DNA of 64,000 nucleotides from Xanthomonas arboricola pv. populi (GCF_002939945.1 NZ_MDEB01000005.1:163493-227492); one strand, 5' to 3'. Positions 26,343 through 36,750 are shown, counted from the first letter of the stretch. A program made the numbers and translations. Notes: a model not told the origin generated them from the sequence alone.

Positions 26343-27064
26343 CCGGCCAGCGCAGCGCGTTGCAGGGCGAACAGTTCGCTCATGCCTTGTTCGGCGAGGG
26401 CGAGCAGTGCGTTGAGTTCGTCGCGGCGGAAGGCGTGGCCTTCGGCGGTGCCCTGCAGCTCGATGAAACCGCCGCCATCGTTCATCACCACATTCATGTC
26501 GGTGTCGCAGTCGCTGTCTTCGGGGTAATCCAGATCCAGCACCGGCTCGCCGCGATAGATGCCCACCGACACCGCAGCCACGGCGCCGATCAGCGGGTGC
26601 TTCTTGATGTCGCCACGCTTGAGCAGCAGGTTCACCGCATCGGCCAACGCCACGTAGGCGCCGGTGATCGCGGCGGTGCGGGTGCCGCCATCGGCCTGCA
26701 ATACGTCGCAGTCCAGGGTGATGGTGCGCTCGCCCAGGGCATTGCGATCCACGCAGGCGCGCAGTGCGCGGCCGATCAGGCGCTGGATTTCCAGTGTGCG
26801 TCCGCCTTGCTTGCCACGTGCGGCTTCGCGATCGGAACGGGTGTGGGTGGAGCGCGGCAACATGCCGTATTCGGCGGTCACCCAGCCTTCGCCCTTGCCG
26901 CGCAGGAAGCCCGGCACGCGGTTTTCCAGGCTGGCGGTGCACAGCACGCGGGTGTCGCCGAAGCTGACCAGCACCGAGCCTTCGGCGTGACGGGTGAAGG
27001 CGCGTTCGATGCGCACCGGGCGCAGCTGGTCGGCCGTGCGGCCGCTGGGACGGGAAAAGGTCAT
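26339..27064 (-). CDS. rph: Ribonuclease PH
   Basis: A 241-residue phosphate-dependent 3' exonuclease that trims tRNA precursors. It shows the family N-terminus [17 protein letters not shown], the phosphate-site [17 protein letters not shown], and [23 protein letters not shown] with the Mg-binding acidic residues near DLDYPEDSD. It forms a hexamer. It is divergent from yicC, a conserved pairing, and overlaps the VOC gene by four bases. No sign of the rph truncation known from some E. coli strains. Confidence 0.97.
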   Translation of the reverse strand: MTFSRPSGRTADQLRPVRIERAFTRHAEGSVLVSFGDTRVLCTASLENRVPGFLRGKGEGWVTAEYGMLPRSTHTRSDREAARGKQGGRTLEIQRLIGRALRACVDRNALGERTITLDCDVLQADGGTRTAAITGAYVALADAVNLLLKRGDIKKHPLIGAVAAVSVGIYRGEPVLDLDYPEDSDCDTDMNVVMNDGGGFIELQGTAEGHAFRRDELNALLALAEQGMSELFALQRAALAG

Positions 27065-27173
27065 GCGATGAGTCCGGAAGTCGGGAGGTGGGTCTGGGGC
27101 AGCGCGTGGCGGGGCGGTCAGCCAGCGCGGGCCGCTAGGGTACCATTCGCGCTTTGAAGGCACGGGACTGACG

Positions 27174-28034
27174 ATGATTCGAAGCATGACCGCGTTTGCT
27201 GGTGGCGAACGCATCACGCCCTGGGGCACGCTCGGTTGCGAGCTGCGCTCGGTCAACCATCGGTTTCTGGAAGTGGGCGTGCGCCTGCCCGAAGAACTGC
27301 GTGCGCTGGAGCCATTGCTGCGCGAGCGCGTGGCGGCGAAAAACAGCCGCGGCAAGCTGGATCTGGCGCTGCGCCTGCGCGCGCCGGACAACGCGCAGAC
27401 CCTGGCCGTCAACGAATCGCTGCTGCAGGAACTCGGTGCACTGGCCACGCGCCTTGACGGGATGTTCCCCAAGCTGCAGGTCGGCTTCACCGATCTGCTG
27501 CAGCTGCCCGGCGTGCTGCAGGTGCAGGACGTGGACGCGCCGGCGTTGCAGGCGCAGGCCCTGGCATTGCTGGACGAGGTGGTGGACAGTTTCGTCGCCG
27601 CGCGCGAGCGCGAAGGCGGCAAGCTGGCCGATGCGATCAGCGAGCGGGTCGATGCCATCGAACGCATCGCCGCCGAGGTGCGCACGCTGATTCCCGTGAT
27701 CCGCGAAGGGCAGCGTGCCAAGCTGGCCGCACGCCTGGCCGATCTGCCGCATCCGGTCGATCCCGGTCGCGCCGAGCAGGAACTGGTGCTGTGGCTGCAG
27801 AAGCTCGACGTGGACGAAGAGCTCGACCGCCTGTCCAGCCACATCGCCGAGATCCGCCGCGTGCTGGGGCAGCGCGAGCCGGTCGGCCGTCGCCTGGACT
27901 TCCTGCTGCAGGAATTCAACCGCGAAGCCAATACGCTCGGCTCCAAGTCGGTGGACAGCCGCACCTCCAACGCCGCCGTGGATCTGAAGGTGCTGATCGA
28001 CCAGATCCGCGAGCAGGTGCAGAACATCGAGTAG
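27174..28034 (+). CDS. yicC: YicC family endoribonuclease
   Basis: A 286-residue YicC protein. The conserved N-terminus [13 protein letters not shown] and the C-terminus ([26 protein letters not shown], then [17 protein letters not shown]) are both present. In E. coli YicC has been described as an RNase acting with other factors on small RNAs. It is divergent from rph and followed by gmk; the 112-base gap to gmk is almost wholly a palindromic repeat. Confidence 0.94.
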   Translation: MIRSMTAFAGGERITPWGTLGCELRSVNHRFLEVGVRLPEELRALEPLLRERVAAKNSRGKLDLALRLRAPDNAQTLAVNESLLQELGALATRLDGMFPKLQVGFTDLLQLPGVLQVQDVDAPALQAQALALLDEVVDSFVAAREREGGKLADAISERVDAIERIAAEVRTLIPVIREGQRAKLAARLADLPHPVDPGRAEQELVLWLQKLDVDEELDRLSSHIAEIRRVLGQREPVGRRLDFLLQEFNREANTLGSKSVDSRTSNAAVDLKVLIDQIREQVQNIE

Positions 28035-28040
28035 CCGGAA

Positions 28041-28142
28041 ATAGGCAATCGGGAATGGGGAATCGTCAAAGCAGGTACGATTCACCCTTGGCCTGCTTGC
28101 TTGGTGCGGTGCCCCATTCCCCATTCCCAACTCTCTATTCCC
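28041..28142. repeat. GGGATTCGGGATTCG-type inverted repeat, copy B
   Basis: Left arm CAATCGGGAATGGGGAATCG and right arm CCCCATTCCCCATTCCC enclose a spacer that has its own small repeat (GCAGG/CCTGC). It fills the yicC-gmk gap and ends four bases before the gmk start, so no Shine-Dalgarno is left there. Confidence 0.85.
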
Positions 28143-28146
28143 TAAA

Positions 28147-28758
28147 ATGCGCGGCACCCTCTATATCGTTGCGGCCCCCTCCGGCGCCGGCAAGAGCAGC
28201 ATCGTCAACGCCACCCTGGCGCGTGATCCCAAGATCGCCTTGTCGATCTCGTTCACCTCGCGCGCGCCGCGGCCGGGCGAGCGGCATGCCGAGCACTACC
28301 ATTTCGTCTCCGCCGACGAATTCCAGCGCATGATCGAGGCGGGCGACTTCTTCGAATACGCGCTGGTGCATGGCGACTGGAAGGGCACCGCGCGGCAGTC
28401 GGTGGAGCCGCAGCTGGCCGCCGGTCACGACGTGCTGCTGGAGATCGACTGGCAGGGCGCGCGCCAGGTGCGCCAGAAGGTGCCCGACGCGGTCAGCGTG
28501 TTCATCCTGCCACCGTCGCGCCAGGCGCTGGACGAGCGCATGCGCAAGCGCGGCCAGGACAGCGAGGACGTGATGGCGCAACGCCTGGCCGCCGCCCGCG
28601 AAGAGATGCTGCATTTCGAGGAATTCGATTACGTGATCATCAACGAGACCTTCGACACCGCCGTCTCGGAGATGTGCGCGATCTTCACCGCCAGCCGGCT
28701 GCGCCGGCAGGCGCAACAGCAGCGCCATGCGGCGTTGATTCGGGCCTTGCTGGACTGA
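28147..28758 (+). CDS. gmk: Guanylate kinase
   Basis: Phosphorylates GMP to GDP. The 203-residue protein begins with the P-loop APSGAGKSS, followed by the GMP-binding part (TSRAPRPGE, HYHFVSADEF, FFEYALVHGDWKGT), DVLLEIDWQGARQV, and the lid RMRKRGQDSED. Length and motifs are normal. The start has no clear ribosome site because repeat copy B ends four bases before it. It lies in the conserved gmk-rpoZ-spoT order. Confidence 0.97.
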   Translation: MRGTLYIVAAPSGAGKSSIVNATLARDPKIALSISFTSRAPRPGERHAEHYHFVSADEFQRMIEAGDFFEYALVHGDWKGTARQSVEPQLAAGHDVLLEIDWQGARQVRQKVPDAVSVFILPPSRQALDERMRKRGQDSEDVMAQRLAAAREEMLHFEEFDYVIINETFDTAVSEMCAIFTASRLRRQAQQQRHAALIRALLD

Positions 28759-28803
28759 TTCGGCTCAAATCCCTGATTCCAAAGGAAACTGAATAGGCCC
28801 AGG

Positions 28804-28832
28804 TTGCCGTGACAGCGGCCGGGGCGTACACT
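28804..28832 (+). promoter_or_regulatory. Probable sigma-70 promoter of rpoZ-spoT
   Basis: TTGCCG (28804-28809) and TACACT (28827-28832) are 17 bases apart, in the gap between gmk and rpoZ. The spacing is ideal and both hexamers are close to consensus, so a transcript would begin about 50 bases before the rpoZ start. Confidence 0.5.
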
Positions 28833-28886
28833 CCGCCCCCTTTCCCTCATTCGATGCGCGGCCGTTGCTGGTCGCCGGGAGCCCGC

Positions 28887-29186
28887 ATGGCCCGCATTAC
28901 CGTAGAAGATTGCCTGGAAGTCGTGAACAACCGTTTCGAGCTGGTCATGATGGCGTCCAAGCGCGCCCGTCAGCTCGCCAACGGCGTGCAGCCGTTGATC
29001 GAAAATGCCGACGCCAGCGACAAGCCCACCGTGATGGCATTGCGCGAGATCGCCGCACGCCGGATCGACAATGCGCTGATCGACGAGGTCGAGAAGGCCG
29101 AGCGCGAGCGCGCCGAGCGCGAAGCGCTGGAGTGGGCGGCTGCCGAAGTCGTCGCCGACGAAGACATGTCCAAGAACGACGATTGA
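28887..29186 (+). CDS. rpoZ: RNA polymerase omega subunit
   Basis: A 99-residue subunit that helps assemble the beta' subunit and forms part of a ppGpp site. The N-terminus [21 protein letters not shown] and the KRARQL helix are diagnostic. The acidic C-terminal tail is usual for xanthomonads. The start at 28887 is the family start, although the frame opens earlier. It lies directly upstream of spoT, with a terminator between them. Confidence 0.97.
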   Translation: MARITVEDCLEVVNNRFELVMMASKRARQLANGVQPLIENADASDKPTVMALREIAARRIDNALIDEVEKAERERAEREALEWAAAEVVADEDMSKNDD

Positions 29187-29212
29187 TCGTTCGCATCGCT
29201 GCGATCGATCTG

Positions 29213-29244
29213 AACAGCCCGCCGCGTGCGGGCTGTTTTCGTTT
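29213..29244 (+). terminator. Intrinsic terminator after rpoZ
   Basis: A perfect 10-base-pair stem AACAGCCCGC/GCGGGCTGTT with a 5-base loop, followed by TTCGTTTC. It lies between rpoZ and spoT, so spoT may depend partly on read-through or have its own promoter in the following 70 bases. Confidence 0.7.
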
Positions 29245-29313
29245 CAGGCCCGCTTTGCTGCGCGCAGTGTGCAAACGTTTGCCGTGACTGCGTTGCTGGC
29301 ATAGTCTTCCGGC

Positions 29314-31485
29314 ATGAACCCAGGCCCCACTGCCCAGGCGACCGTCGTGACGTCTCCGTCTTCCGACCAGGCCATCCCCGACTACGTCCTGCACCTCGAA
29401 CGCGCGGCCAGCTACCTTCCCAAGGAGCAGTTGCCGATCCTGCGCCGCGCCTGGGAAGTGGGCGCCAGCGCGCATGCGGGCCAGAGCCGCAAGTCCGGCG
29501 AGCCGTACATCACCCATCCTGTCGCAGTGGCCGGCGTGCTCGCCGAGCTCGGCCTGGACATGGAATCGCTGATCGCCGCGATCCTGCACGACACCATCGA
29601 AGATACCCCGCTGACCCGCGAAGAGCTGGCGTCGGAATTCGGCGAAGCGGTGGCCGAGCTGGTCGACGGGGTCACCAAACTGGACAAGCTCAAGTTCCGC
29701 GACCGCCAGGAAGCGGCGGCGGAAAGCTTCCGCAAGATGCTGCTGGCGATGTCGCGCGACCTACGCGTGATCATGATCAAGCTGGCCGACCGCCTGCACA
29801 ACATGCGCACACTGGGCGCGCAGAGCAGTGAGGCGCGCAGCCGCATCGCGCGCGAAACGCTGGAGATCTACGCGCCGATCGCGCAGCGCCTGGGCATGAG
29901 CCTGATCAAGTCCGAGCTGCAGAACCTGGGCTTTCGCGCGCTGTATCCGTGGCGTCACGCCATCATCGAAAAACATATCCGCAGCCAGCCGGTGGTGCGG
30001 CGCGAATCGATGGCGCAGGTAGAAGTGCAGTTGTCGCAGCGGCTGGCCAAGGAAGGGCTGGAACATCGCCTGGTCAGCCGCATCAAGACGCCCTGGAGCA
30101 TCTATTCCAAGATGCACGAAGAGAACAAATCCTTCGACCAGGTGATGGATGTGTTCGGCTTCCGCCTGGTGGTGCGCTCGGTGGCCGATTGCTATCACGC
30201 GCTGGGCGCGGTGCACGCCACCTTCAAGCCGCTTGACGGGCGCTTCCGCGATTTCATCGCCATTCCCAAGGCCAACGGCTACCAGTCGCTGCACACCGTA
30301 TTGTTCGGCCCGTATGGCTCGCCGATCGAAGTGCAGATCCGCACCGAGGAGATGGACCTGATCGCCGAACGCGGCGTGGCCGCGCACTGGACCTACAAGG
30401 TCGGCTCGGCCTCGCCCAACAGCGCGCAGAGCCGTGCGCACGACTGGATCGTGGAGCTGATCGATTCGCAGCGCGCCGCAGGCTCGTCGCTGGAGTTCCT
30501 GGACAACGTCAAGGTCGACCTGTTCCCGGACGATGTCTATCTGTTCACGCCCAAGGGCAAGATCCTGGCACTGCCGCGCAACTCCACCGCGCTGGATTTC
30601 GCCTACGCGGTGCATACCGACGTGGGCAACCGCGCGGTCGCCTCGCGGGTGGACAAGAAGCTGGTGCCGCTGCGCACCAAGCTGGTCAGCGGCCAGGCGG
30701 TGGAAATCATCACCGCGCGCTCGGCCACGCCCAAGCCGCAATGGCTGGAGTTCGTGGTCAGCAGCAAGGCGCGTACCGCCATCCGCCACCAGCTCAAGCA
30801 GCTCGAACACGAAGATGCCGTGCAGCTTGGCCACCGCATGCTCGATCGCGCGCTGGAAGCGATGGACAGCTCGCTGGAGCGGCTGCCCAAGGGGCGCCTG
30901 GATGCCTTCCTCGCCGAGCATCGCTATCCACGCCTGGAAGCCTTGCTGGCCGATGTGGCGCTGGGCAACTGGATGCCGACCCAGGCCGCGCAGGCACTGA
31001 TGGCCTACGCCGAATTACGCGGTGGCGGCCACTCCAAGCATTCGCACGAAAAGATCCTGATCGACGGCAGCGAGCGTGGCGTGATCAGCTTCGCCAACTG
31101 TTGCCAACCGATTCCCGGCGACGAAATCATGGGCTACCACACCGCCGGCAAGGGCATCGTGGTGCACCGTCTGGACTGCCCCAACCTGGCCGAGCTGCGC
31201 AAGTCGCCAGAGCGGTGGGTGCCGATCGACTGGGACTCCGGGGTGACCGGCGATTACGACACTGCGCTGGTGGTCGAGGTGGAAAACCGCACCGGCGTGC
31301 TGGCCCAGCTGGCCGCGGCGATCGCGCAGAGCCAGTCCAATATCGAACGCGTGGATTATCTGGACCGCGATTTCAATGCGGCGGTGCTGCGCTTCAACAT
31401 CCAGGTCCGCGACCGCCGCCATCTGGCCGAAGTGATGCGCCGGCTGCGGCGTCTGCATGTGGTGCAGAGCGTGGGGCGGCAGTAG
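29314..31485 (+). CDS. spoT: Bifunctional (p)ppGpp synthase/hydrolase
   Basis: A 723-residue RelA/SpoT homologue controlling the stringent response. Order: HD hydrolase domain (about 45-200, with HDTIEDT), synthetase domain (about 240-350, with DVFGFRLVV and GYQSLHTVLFGP then EVQIRTEEMD), TGS domain (about 390-450, with VYLFTPKGKILALP), a zinc-finger-like helical region (CCQPIPGDEIMGY), and a C-terminal ACT/RRM domain (about 640-723). The catalytic residues of both HD and synthetase appear intact, so it should both make and break ppGpp, as SpoT does. In relatives ridA and recG follow directly; here a 9.5-kb catabolic block intervenes. Confidence 0.96.
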   Translation: MNPGPTAQATVVTSPSSDQAIPDYVLHLERAASYLPKEQLPILRRAWEVGASAHAGQSRKSGEPYITHPVAVAGVLAELGLDMESLIAAILHDTIEDTPLTREELASEFGEAVAELVDGVTKLDKLKFRDRQEAAAESFRKMLLAMSRDLRVIMIKLADRLHNMRTLGAQSSEARSRIARETLEIYAPIAQRLGMSLIKSELQNLGFRALYPWRHAIIEKHIRSQPVVRRESMAQVEVQLSQRLAKEGLEHRLVSRIKTPWSIYSKMHEENKSFDQVMDVFGFRLVVRSVADCYHALGAVHATFKPLDGRFRDFIAIPKANGYQSLHTVLFGPYGSPIEVQIRTEEMDLIAERGVAAHWTYKVGSASPNSAQSRAHDWIVELIDSQRAAGSSLEFLDNVKVDLFPDDVYLFTPKGKILALPRNSTALDFAYAVHTDVGNRAVASRVDKKLVPLRTKLVSGQAVEIITARSATPKPQWLEFVVSSKARTAIRHQLKQLEHEDAVQLGHRMLDRALEAMDSSLERLPKGRLDAFLAEHRYPRLEALLADVALGNWMPTQAAQALMAYAELRGGGHSKHSHEKILIDGSERGVISFANCCQPIPGDEIMGYHTAGKGIVVHRLDCPNLAELRKSPERWVPIDWDSGVTGDYDTALVVEVENRTGVLAQLAAAIAQSQSNIERVDYLDRDFNAAVLRFNIQVRDRRHLAEVMRRLRRLHVVQSVGRQ

Positions 31486-31555
31486 GCGGATCGTTGCGTT
31501 TTTGGGCAGTGGCTGCGCTGAAGTGAGCCTGTGACACGTCAGCGCTTTGTCGGGC

Positions 31556-32425
31556 TCAGGCGATCAAACGACGCAGCGCAGGGTTGTCGTTGTCCTGCTT
31601 CCACACCAGATGCAGCTCCACCGGCGTGGCAGGCGTTTCGTCGCGTAGCGGCAGGTACACGATGCCGGCGTAGCGCAGGCCGCTGGCGCCTTCGGGCACC
31701 AGCGCCATGCCCATGCCGCCGCGCACCAGCGCCAGCACCGAATGGATCTGGCTGACATACTGCACAGCGCGCGGCGCGATGCCGCGCGTACCGAACAACT
31801 GTGCCAGCAGATCGTAGAAATAGCGCGCCTCGTCTGGTGCGTAATTGACCAGCGGTTGCCCGTCGAAATCCTGCAGGCGCAGGCTGTCGTGTTGCGCCAG
31901 CGGCGAGTCTTCCGGCAATGCGGCGATCAGCGGCTCGCGTGCCACGCAGCGGCTGTGCAGGCCCTGGCGCTGGATCGGCGGGCGCAGCAGGCCGATATCC
32001 AGCCGCCCCGCATCCAGCGCATCCAGTTGCGCCAGGCTGACCATCTCCTTGAGTTGCAGATCGACATCCGGCGCTTCGTTGCGCCACCGCGCGATGGCTT
32101 CGGGCAGGAAGCGGTAACTGGCGCCGGCGGTAAAGCCCACCGACACGCTGCCGGCATCGCCGGTGCCGATCCGGCGTGCGCGCAGGCCGGCGTTCTCGGC
32201 CATGCGCAGGATCGCGCGCGCTTCGGCCAGCAGGCTGCGGCCGGCCTGGGTCAGCCGCACATGCCGGCTGTTGCGCTCCAGCAATGCGGTACCGACGCTG
32301 TGCTCCAGCAGCTGGATCTGCCGGCTCAATGGCGGCTGGGTCATGTTCAGGCGCTCGGCTGCGCGGCGGAAGTGCAATTCGTCGGCAACCGCGACGAAGC
32401 AGCGCAACTGGGGCAGATCGAACAT
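31556..32425 (-). CDS. LysR-family regulator of the sugar-acid cluster
   Basis: A 289-residue LysR-type regulator. The N-terminal winged helix (MFDLPQLRCFVAVADELHFRR, then NMTQPPLSRQIQLLE) is followed by a periplasmic-binding-protein-like effector domain (VGFTAGASYRFLPEA ... IGLLRPPI). It is divergent from kdgD, with about 300 bases between them that include symmetric CGTATCA sites. This is the standard arrangement for a regulator of the neighbouring operon. The effector is probably a sugar acid or a breakdown product, by position. The start at 32425 follows AAGGGA. The frame is also open upstream, but that part is promoter DNA. Confidence 0.92.
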   Translation of the reverse strand: MFDLPQLRCFVAVADELHFRRAAERLNMTQPPLSRQIQLLEHSVGTALLERNSRHVRLTQAGRSLLAEARAILRMAENAGLRARRIGTGDAGSVSVGFTAGASYRFLPEAIARWRNEAPDVDLQLKEMVSLAQLDALDAGRLDIGLLRPPIQRQGLHSRCVAREPLIAALPEDSPLAQHDSLRLQDFDGQPLVNYAPDEARYFYDLLAQLFGTRGIAPRAVQYVSQIHSVLALVRGGMGMALVPEGASGLRYAGIVYLPLRDETPATPVELHLVWKQDNDNPALRRLIA

Positions 32426-32603
32426 GGCAGCAGTCCCTTGAATGGGGGGATTTGGATGAATTCGATGCTGCACGTGCAACATCCCACGGCGCAGGGCAGG
32501 GATGAATACGGCACAGGCGCCGCAGGCGTCCGCAACGAACGCGAGCATCCATCATCACGGCGTCTACAGAAAATCGTTGCAAAGCAGCGATTTGCGCCCC
32601 TTT

Positions 32604-32652
32604 CGTATCATCCGTCTCGCGATTGATTCAATTCACGTATCAAACAATACGT
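32604..32652. promoter_or_regulatory. Probable LysR operator between the regulator and kdgD
   Basis: CGTATCA occurs at 32604-32610 and again at 32636-32642, exactly 32 bases apart (three helical turns). The second copy is half of a perfect inverted repeat, ACGTAT-6 bases-ATACGT (32635-32652). A repeated half-site with one full palindrome is the usual pattern of LysR recognition and activation sites. A weak promoter (TTGGAC 32661-32666, TAGGAT 32686-32691) lies just downstream, facing kdgD. Confidence 0.6.
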
Positions 32653-32723
32653 AATTTGGTTTGGACCAGCAACGATCTGCGTTCCTAGGATCAGCCCAAC
32701 CCCCGCCCAGGAGCGTTTGTCCG

Positions 32724-33641
32724 ATGAGCAGTAGATATACCCCGTCCGAAATGGCCCAGGCGCTTGGTGCCGGGTTGCTGTCGTTTCCGGTCACGCATTT
32801 CGATGCCGAACTGGCGTTCGACGAACCGGCCTATCGCGCCAACCTGGACTGGCTGTCCTCGCACCCGGCGGCCGGCCTGTTCGCCGCAGGCGGAACCGGC
32901 GAGCTGTTTTCGCTGACCCTGGACGAGGTCAACCGCGCCGTGCGTGCCGCGGTGACCCAGACGGCCGGGCGCATGCCGGTGATCGCGCCGGCCGGCTACG
33001 GCACTGCGATCGCGATCGAGATGGCGCAGGCGGCCGAACGCAGCAATGCCGACGGCATCCTGCTGTTTCCGCCGTACCTCACCGAGTGCGATGCCGACGG
33101 CGTGGCCGACCATGTCGAGCGCGTCTGCAAGGCGACGACGCTGGGCGTGATCGTCTACGGCCGCGCCAACGCCAGGCTCGACGATGTGACGCTGGCGCGT
33201 GTAGCCGAACGCTGCCCCAATCTGGTGGGCTACAAGGACGGCATCGGCGATGTGGATCGGATGACGCGCATTTATGCGCGGCTGGGCGACCGGCTGTTGT
33301 ACGTGGGCGGCCTGCCCACCGCCGAAACCTTTGCGCTGCCGTATCTGGAAATGGGCGTGACCACGTATTCGTCGGCCATCTTCAATTTCCTTCCAGAGTG
33401 GGCGCTGGAGTTCTATGCAGCAGTGCGCGCGCGCGATCACGCCACCATCTACCGCGAGCTCAACGACTTCGTGCTGCCGTACACCGTGCTGCGCAATCGC
33501 CGCGCCGGCTATGCGGTGTCCATCGTCAAGGCCGGCATGCGTGCGGTCGGCCGTCCCGCCGGTCCGGTGCGCACGCCGCTGGCCGATTTGACCGACACCG
33601 AAAGTGCGCAACTCAAGCAACTGATCGGAGGACGCCGCTGA
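32724..33641 (+). CDS. kdgD: 5-dehydro-4-deoxyglucarate dehydratase
   Basis: A 305-residue DapA-like aldolase-fold enzyme that dehydrates and decarboxylates 5-keto-4-deoxyglucarate to 2,5-dioxopentanoate. Motifs of the family: [11 protein letters not shown] at the N-terminus, [12 protein letters not shown], and [11 protein letters not shown] with the Schiff-base Lys region. The start at 32724 is chosen because CAGGAG lies about ten bases upstream; the frame opens at 32661 inside the promoter. Its stop (33639-33641) overlaps the start of the next gene by one base. It is the first gene of the catabolic operon. Confidence 0.93.
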   Translation: MSSRYTPSEMAQALGAGLLSFPVTHFDAELAFDEPAYRANLDWLSSHPAAGLFAAGGTGELFSLTLDEVNRAVRAAVTQTAGRMPVIAPAGYGTAIAIEMAQAAERSNADGILLFPPYLTECDADGVADHVERVCKATTLGVIVYGRANARLDDVTLARVAERCPNLVGYKDGIGDVDRMTRIYARLGDRLLYVGGLPTAETFALPYLEMGVTTYSSAIFNFLPEWALEFYAAVRARDHATIYRELNDFVLPYTVLRNRRAGYAVSIVKAGMRAVGRPAGPVRTPLADLTDTESAQLKQLIGGRR

Positions 33642-35221
33642 TGCATACCATCCAGGGCGAATCGCTGATCGGCCAGCGCGGCGTGCGCGGCGCAGGCGCG
33701 CAATTTCATGCGGTGGATGCGGCCAGCGGCGAGTCGTTGCAGCCGGCGTTCGGCTCGGTGAGCGCACAGGATCTGGAGCAGGCATGCGCGTTGGCGCAAG
33801 CGGCATTCGATACGTATCGCGAGACTCCGCTGCAGGCGCGCGCCCTGTTTCTGGACACTGTCGCCGAGCAGATCCTGGGGCTGGGCGATGCCTTGATCGA
33901 ACGCGCCATGCGCGAAAGCGGCCTGCCACGCGCACGCCTGGAAGGCGAACGCGCACGCACCGTTGGGCAGCTGCGGCTATTTGCGAACGTGGTGCGCGAA
34001 GGCAGCTGGCTGCAGGCGCGCATCGACACTGCGCTACCGCAGCGCACGCCGTTGCCGCGCGCGGACCTGCGCCAGCGCCATATCGCGCTGGGGCCGGTGG
34101 CGGTGTTCGGCGCCAGCAATTTTCCGTTGGCGTTTTCGGTGGCCGGCGGCGATACCGCCTCGGCCCTGGCGGCCGGGTGCCCGGTGGTGGTCAAGGCGCA
34201 TGGTGCGCATCCAGGCACCTCCGAACTGGTCGGCCGCGCGATCCAGGCCGCAGTGGCGCAGTGCGGCTTGCCGGAAGGGGTGTTCTCGCTGCTGTTCGAT
34301 GCCGGGATCGACATTGGCGCGCAGCTGGTGGCCGATGCGCGCATCAAGGCGGTGGGCTTCACCGGCTCGCGCGCGGGCGGTATGGCGTTGGTCAAGATTG
34401 CATCTGCACGTCGCGAGCCGATTCCGGTGTATGCGGAGATGAGCGCGATCAATCCGGTGTATCTGTTGCCGCAGGCCTTACAGGGGCGCGCACCGGCCCT
34501 GGGCAAGGCCTTCGTCGGCTCGCTCACCCTGGGCGCGGGGCAGTTCTGTACCAACCCCGGCCTGCTGCTGGCGATCGATTCGCCGGAGCTGGATGCCTTC
34601 ATCGCCTCCGCAACGCAAACGCTGCAGGCCGTGTCGCCTGCGCCGATGCTCACTGCAGGCATCGGCCATGCGTATGCGCAAGGCGTGCAACGGTTGGGCG
34701 CGCATCCGCGGGTGGCTACGCTGGCGCGTGGCGCGGCGGCAGCCACAGGGCATTGTCCGGCGGCGTTGTTCGGCACCGATGCCGATGCCTTCCTGGCCGA
34801 TGAAGCGCTGCAGGCCGAGGTGTTCGGCGCCTCGTCGCTGCTGGTGCGCTGCAAGGACAGTGCGCAGCTGCGCGCATTGAGCGAGCAGCTGGAGGGCCAG
34901 CTCACCGCCACCTTGCACATGGACGACGGCGATACCGAGCTGGCGGCCGCACTGCTGCCGGTGCTGGAGCGCAAGGCCGGCCGCATCCTGGTCAACGACT
35001 GGCCCACCGGCGTGGAGGTCTGCCATGCCATGGTGCATGGCGGACCATTCCCGGCCACTTCCGACAGCCGCAGCACCTCGGTGGGGACGCTGGCGATCGA
35101 TCGCTTCCTGCGGCCGGTCTGCTACCAGGACCTGCCGGCGGCGCTGTTGCCGGCGGCCGTGGCGCACGGCAATCCGCTGGGCTTGTGGCGGCGCGTGGAC
35201 GGCGCATTGGGCCACGACTGA
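33641..35221 (+). CDS. 2,5-dioxovalerate (alpha-ketoglutarate semialdehyde) dehydrogenase
   Basis: A 526-residue aldehyde dehydrogenase that oxidises 2,5-dioxopentanoate to 2-oxoglutarate, the last step of the route before the TCA cycle. It shows [35 protein letters not shown] ALDH features (first part: [15 protein letters not shown]), GFTGSRAGG for cofactor, catalytic Glu in [11 protein letters not shown] and catalytic Cys in [10 protein letters not shown]. The length and N-terminus match the KGSDH group that accompanies kdgD. GGAGGA lies at 33627-33632. Its start overlaps the kdgD stop by one base. Confidence 0.92.
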   Translation: MHTIQGESLIGQRGVRGAGAQFHAVDAASGESLQPAFGSVSAQDLEQACALAQAAFDTYRETPLQARALFLDTVAEQILGLGDALIERAMRESGLPRARLEGERARTVGQLRLFANVVREGSWLQARIDTALPQRTPLPRADLRQRHIALGPVAVFGASNFPLAFSVAGGDTASALAAGCPVVVKAHGAHPGTSELVGRAIQAAVAQCGLPEGVFSLLFDAGIDIGAQLVADARIKAVGFTGSRAGGMALVKIASARREPIPVYAEMSAINPVYLLPQALQGRAPALGKAFVGSLTLGAGQFCTNPGLLLAIDSPELDAFIASATQTLQAVSPAPMLTAGIGHAYAQGVQRLGAHPRVATLARGAAAATGHCPAALFGTDADAFLADEALQAEVFGASSLLVRCKDSAQLRALSEQLEGQLTATLHMDDGDTELAAALLPVLERKAGRILVNDWPTGVEVCHAMVHGGPFPATSDSRSTSVGTLAIDRFLRPVCYQDLPAALLPAAVAHGNPLGLWRRVDGALGHD

Positions 35222-35246
35222 CCGACCCGCTCGCAACGTTGCCTGA

Positions 35247-35274
35247 GGCGTGCCGGAGGAGGGTCCGGCACGCC
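35247..35274. other. Strong hairpin between the dehydrogenase and MFS genes
   Basis: An 11-base-pair perfect stem (GGCGTGCCGGA with its complement, 6-base loop) in the 115-base gap. No U-tract follows, so it is more likely an mRNA-stability or processing element than a terminator. Confidence 0.6.
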
Positions 35275-35336
35275 GATCGCAGGCCCACTCGGAGTACCGA
35301 AGCGCAGTGCGCTTCCATCGTCATAGGTGAGGAACG

Positions 35337-36731
35337 ATGATGGCTATCGATTCAAAAACGGTCGGTTCAACGGCAATCGGCGCAACGACGGTTCCGCGCA
35401 GGCGTTATCTGATCCTGCTGATGTTATTCGTGGTGACCACGATCAACTATGCCGATCGCGCCACCTTGTCTATCGCCGGTTCCGCGGTCCAGGATGCGCT
35501 GGGCATCGACGCGTTGCAGATGGGTTTCATCTTTTCCGCGTTCGGCTGGGCCTATGTGGCCGGGCAGATTCCCGGCGGCTGGTTGCTCGATCGCTTCGGC
35601 TCGCGCCGCGTGTATGGGTTGTCGCTGCTGATCTGGTCGTTGTTCACCGCGCTGCAGGGCTTCATCGGCTGGGTGCCGATGGCCTGGGCGGTGACCACGC
35701 TGTTCGTGCTGCGCTTTCTGGTGGGTATTGCCGAAGCGCCGTCGTTTCCCGGCAATAGCCGCATCGTGGCGGCCTGGTTTCCCACCGCCGAGCGCGGTCT
35801 TGCCGCCTCCATCTTCAATTCCGCGCAGTACTTCGCCACGGTGGCGTTTGCGCCGCTGATGGGGTGGCTGGTGCATGCCTGGGGCTGGGAGCACGTATTC
35901 CTGGTGATGGGCGGCGTGGGCGTGCTGCTGGCACTGCTGTGGCGCAAGACCATCTATGCGCCACGCGAACACCCGCGCCTGTCTGCGCAGGAACTGGACT
36001 ATATCCAGCGCAACGGCGCGCTGGTGGACATGGAGCAGGGCAACAGGCCAGGCAGCCAGCCCAAGGGCGCGCAATGGCATTACGCCAAGCAGTTGCTGTG
36101 CAACCGCATGCTGCTGGGGGTGTATATCGGTCAGTACTGCATCACAACGCTGACCTATTTCTTCCTGACCTGGTTCCCGGTGTATCTGGTCAAGGAGCGC
36201 GGCATGTCGATCCTGGAGGCGGGCTTCGTGGCCTCGTTGCCGGCGGTGTGCGGCTTCGTCGGCGGCGTGCTGGGTGGCTATGTCTCCGACCGCATGGTGC
36301 GGCGTGGGTATTCGCTCACCGTCTCGCGCAAGACGCCGATCGTGGTCGGCATGTTGATGTCGGTAACGATGATCGGCTGCAACTACGTGCAGACCGAATG
36401 GATGGTGGTGGGGCTGATGGCGCTGGCCTTCTTCGGCAAGGGCATCGGTGCACTTGGTTGGGCGGTGGTGGCCGACACCTCGCCCAAGGAAATCGCCGGT
36501 CTGTCCGGTGGCCTGTTCAATACCTTCGGCAACATCGCCGGCATCACCACGCCGATCGTCATCGGCTACATCGTCTCCATCACCGGCACCTTCGAGTGGG
36601 CGCTGGTGTTCGTCGGGCTCAATGCCCTGCTGGCGGTGGTGTCCTATCTGGCCGTGGTTGGCGAGATCAAGCGCGTGGAACTGAAGGCTCCCCCGGGTGG
36701 CCCGGCCGCGCCTGTTCCTGCACCGCGTTGA
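35337..36731 (+). CDS. gudP: MFS sugar-acid transporter (glucarate/galactarate type)
   Basis: A 464-residue major facilitator transporter of the anion:cation symporter group. It has about 12 membrane spans, the N-terminal [15 protein letters not shown] typical of GudP/GarP/ExuT-like carriers, and the MFS loop motif [12 protein letters not shown]. It would import glucarate and/or galactarate across the inner membrane. The operon context supports this, but the exact substrate is an inference. It starts at 35337 with GAGGAA upstream; a second ATG follows at 35340. Confidence 0.88.
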   Translation: MMAIDSKTVGSTAIGATTVPRRRYLILLMLFVVTTINYADRATLSIAGSAVQDALGIDALQMGFIFSAFGWAYVAGQIPGGWLLDRFGSRRVYGLSLLIWSLFTALQGFIGWVPMAWAVTTLFVLRFLVGIAEAPSFPGNSRIVAAWFPTAERGLAASIFNSAQYFATVAFAPLMGWLVHAWGWEHVFLVMGGVGVLLALLWRKTIYAPREHPRLSAQELDYIQRNGALVDMEQGNRPGSQPKGAQWHYAKQLLCNRMLLGVYIGQYCITTLTYFFLTWFPVYLVKERGMSILEAGFVASLPAVCGFVGGVLGGYVSDRMVRRGYSLTVSRKTPIVVGMLMSVTMIGCNYVQTEWMVVGLMALAFFGKGIGALGWAVVADTSPKEIAGLSGGLFNTFGNIAGITTPIVIGYIVSITGTFEWALVFVGLNALLAVVSYLAVVGEIKRVELKAPPGGPAAPVPAPR

Positions 36732-36750
36732 TCGTCTTCGGAGACTCTTG

